Made by a program: the position numbers and the translations under genes. A DNA stretch of 7,454 nucleotides from an uncultured Stomatobaculum sp. (GTDB lineage Bacteria > Bacillota > Clostridia > Lachnospirales > Lachnospiraceae), in contig CALLVJ010000233.1 of assembly GCA_938010625.1 (NCBI GenBank), positions 1-7,454 on the forward strand. The letters are read 5' to 3'. Below, one piece after another: positions 6,387 through 7,454 of the stretch; within the stretch, counting starts at the first letter, position 1, and each line of letters starts with the position of its first letter. The notes beneath the pieces were generated by a model. It was given only the letters and a program-made list of their open reading frames with translations, ran no database searches and was not told where the DNA came from.

Positions 6387-7454
6387 GCTCTATCCTCTCA
6401 ATGTTAAACGTTTCAATCACATGGTTGATGATGCCGTGCATGGGCTTCAACGCAATCGCCTGCACATGCAGGACATTGTGAACCCAGCACTGCACAGTGT
6501 GCACCATCTGATCGTAACCCTCGCCAAGTCCCAGGGTCAGAAAATAATCGCCTTCCTTGACTTCTGGCCAGTGGAATGAAAGCGCGGCCTTCCGCACCTC
6601 TCCCTGCCGGATTCCCTCGATCATGATGCCCTCGCCGAGGGTGCTCTGTGCAAAAATACTGTTTCCATACTTATCCTTAAAAGTATAGCCGATTATGATA
6701 TTGTCTGCATCCTTTTTCGAGTGCAGTAAAAGTTCAATCCGGACAGCATCGCCGGGTTTTACGACATCTACCGCCTCATCGTTGATGAGCATGCGGCAGC
6801 GGTCAATCAGAATATCCTGCGCGCCGCCTATGCTCTCCTTCGGCGAGTCAATCCAGCCGATTTCAGCCTTTTCCTTTTCCCGCTCAGTTTTCTCGGCGGC
6901 AACTGCTTTCTGCTCTGCCTGTTCGGTCTGTTCAGCCGTCTTAAGGCGCGCTTCTTCATCCTGCTCGGCTGCCGCCTCGCTCTGAAAGACACTGGTGTGA
7001 AGCAGTTTTAAGTAGTCCTCAATGACTTCAAGCGGCTTGCCCTCGCGGATAATTTTCCCGTGGTCAATTAAAATGACGCGGTCTGCCATATTCGCGATGC
7101 TGTTCATATCGTGGGTCACAAGCAGTTTTGTGACGCCTTTCATCTCCTCCTTCATAAAGGTATTGCACTTCTGCTGGAAGAAGATATCGCCGACCGAGAG
7201 CGCCTCATCGACAATCAGAATTTCGGGCTTGAAGCTGATCATCACGGCAAAGGCGAGGCGCGCAAACATGCCGCTCGAATAGGTCTTGACCGGCTGTCCC
7301 ATGTACTCGCCGATGTCTGCAAAGTCCACAATCTCCCTGACCTTCTCCTGCATCTCTTGATCGCTGAAACCGCGCATGGAGCCGTTCAGGAAGATGTTTT
7401 CATAGCCAGTGTACTCCGGATTAAAACCAGTGCCGAGTTCAAGAAGCGCCGAGA
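6376..7454 (-). CDS. wzt: Wzt-type polysaccharide ABC transporter ATPase with carbohydrate-binding C-domain (5' end outside window)
   Basis: The frame is open to the right edge; 358 residues are visible, and an ATG at 7377 is internal, because the preceding codons read LLELGTGFNPEYTGYENI, the conserved loop of Wzt-like ATPases. The Walker A motif lies outside the window. Visible are the ABC signature YSSGM (7281-7267), Walker B ILIVDEALSVGD and the switch histidine in LLVTHD. After the nucleotide-binding domain comes an Ala/Glu/Lys/Gln-rich linker of about 40 residues (6987-6865), then a beta-rich domain of roughly 160 residues with VKPGDAVRIELLL and GYTFKDKYGNSIF, typical of Wzt_C carbohydrate-binding domains. 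The protein should power, with a Wzm permease, the export of a finished lipid-linked glycan, and its C-domain should read the chain end. The permease is not in the window and is expected upstream. The gene ends inside the methyltransferase start with an 11-nt overlap. Confidence 0.93.
   Translation of the reverse strand, partial: SALLELGTGFNPEYTGYENIFLNGSMRGFSDQEMQEKVREIVDFADIGEYMGQPVKTYSSGMFARLAFAVMISFKPEILIVDEALSVGDIFFQQKCNTFMKEEMKGVTKLLVTHDMNSIANMADRVILIDHGKIIREGKPLEVIEDYLKLLHTSVFQSEAAAEQDEEARLKTAEQTEQAEQKAVAAEKTEREKEKAEIGWIDSPKESIGGAQDILIDRCRMLINDEAVDVVKPGDAVRIELLLHSKKDADNIIIGYTFKDKYGNSIFAQSTLGEGIMIEGIRQGEVRKAALSFHWPEVKEGDYFLTLGLGEGYDQMVHTVQCWVHNVLHVQAIALKPMHGIINHVIETFNIERIEHEL
6393..6398 (-). 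promoter_or_regulatory. Ribosome binding site of the coiled-coil methyltransferase, inside the wzt end
   Basis: AGAGGA lies six bases before the ATG at 6386 and is embedded in the last codons of the ABC gene, whose TGA is at 6378-6376. A ribosome ending the transporter gene covers this site, so the two proteins are probably made in linked amounts. Confidence 0.55.
6865..6987 (-). other. Charged low-complexity linker inside the Wzt-type ATPase
   Basis: This segment codes for about 41 residues between the ATPase and carbohydrate-binding domains, made almost only of Ala, Glu, Gln, Lys, Thr and Arg, with short repeats such as TAEQTEQAEQK and AAEKTEREKEK. It is probably one long helix or a flexible tether, and longer and more charged than I would expect for a simple domain junction. 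Confidence 0.6.

Noticed and set aside
6376..7377. Start of the ABC gene at the ATG at 7377
   Set aside because: The upstream codons to the window edge encode conserved Wzt residues in the same frame, so this ATG is internal.

Overview
The window looks like part of a cell-surface polysaccharide (O-antigen, capsule or S-layer-glycan type) assembly and export locus from a bacterium, most likely a Bacillota member. The clues are strong AGGAG-type ribosome binding sites, a WsaF-like rhamnosyltransferase, a COG5610-type HAD protein and a polytopic GT-C-like protein of the sort seen in Clostridia. A Lachnospiraceae-like host is a guess; a Negativicutes host with an outer membrane is not excluded. 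Every gene I can support lies on the minus strand, so the transcript reads from right (7454) to left (1). The window is gene-dense: the longest gap is 83 bases.

In transcription order the layout is as follows. (1) 7454-6376: a Wzt-type ABC ATPase, cut at its N-terminus by the window edge, with a C-terminal carbohydrate-binding (Wzt_C-like) domain and an unusual charged linker. (2) 6386-5139: a SAM-dependent methyltransferase with a long, extremely regular heptad coiled-coil tail. (3) 5142-3925: a WsaF-family rhamnosyltransferase. (4) 3901-1961: a 646-residue HAD-superfamily protein of the type embedded in glycan loci, with a GTG start. (5) 1951-1568: a small exported, C-terminally membrane-anchored protein of unknown function. 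(6) 1484-1: a polytopic membrane protein that runs off the left edge. Genes 1-5 are packed with 11-nt and 4-nt overlaps and 23-nt and 9-nt gaps, which indicates one translationally coupled operon.

The most interesting unit is genes 1 and 2. A methyltransferase carrying a coiled-coil rod next to a Wzt with a carbohydrate-binding domain recalls the O8/O9a WbdD/Wzt logic in enteric bacteria. There, methylation (or phosphomethylation) caps the non-reducing end, the coiled coil sets chain length, and the Wzt C-domain reads the cap before export. Here no kinase domain is present, and the rod is built from a 28-residue unit with an ordered cycle of polar residues. This functional reading is inference.

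Base composition changes near position 1560. To the right the DNA is GC-rich (about 55-60% in lines counted by eye). To the left it falls to roughly 40%, with a matching shift to AT-rich codons in gene 6. In the junction an orphan open frame with coding-like residues overlaps the start of gene 6, and may be the remnant tail of a lost or frameshifted gene. This suggests a cassette boundary inside the glycan locus.
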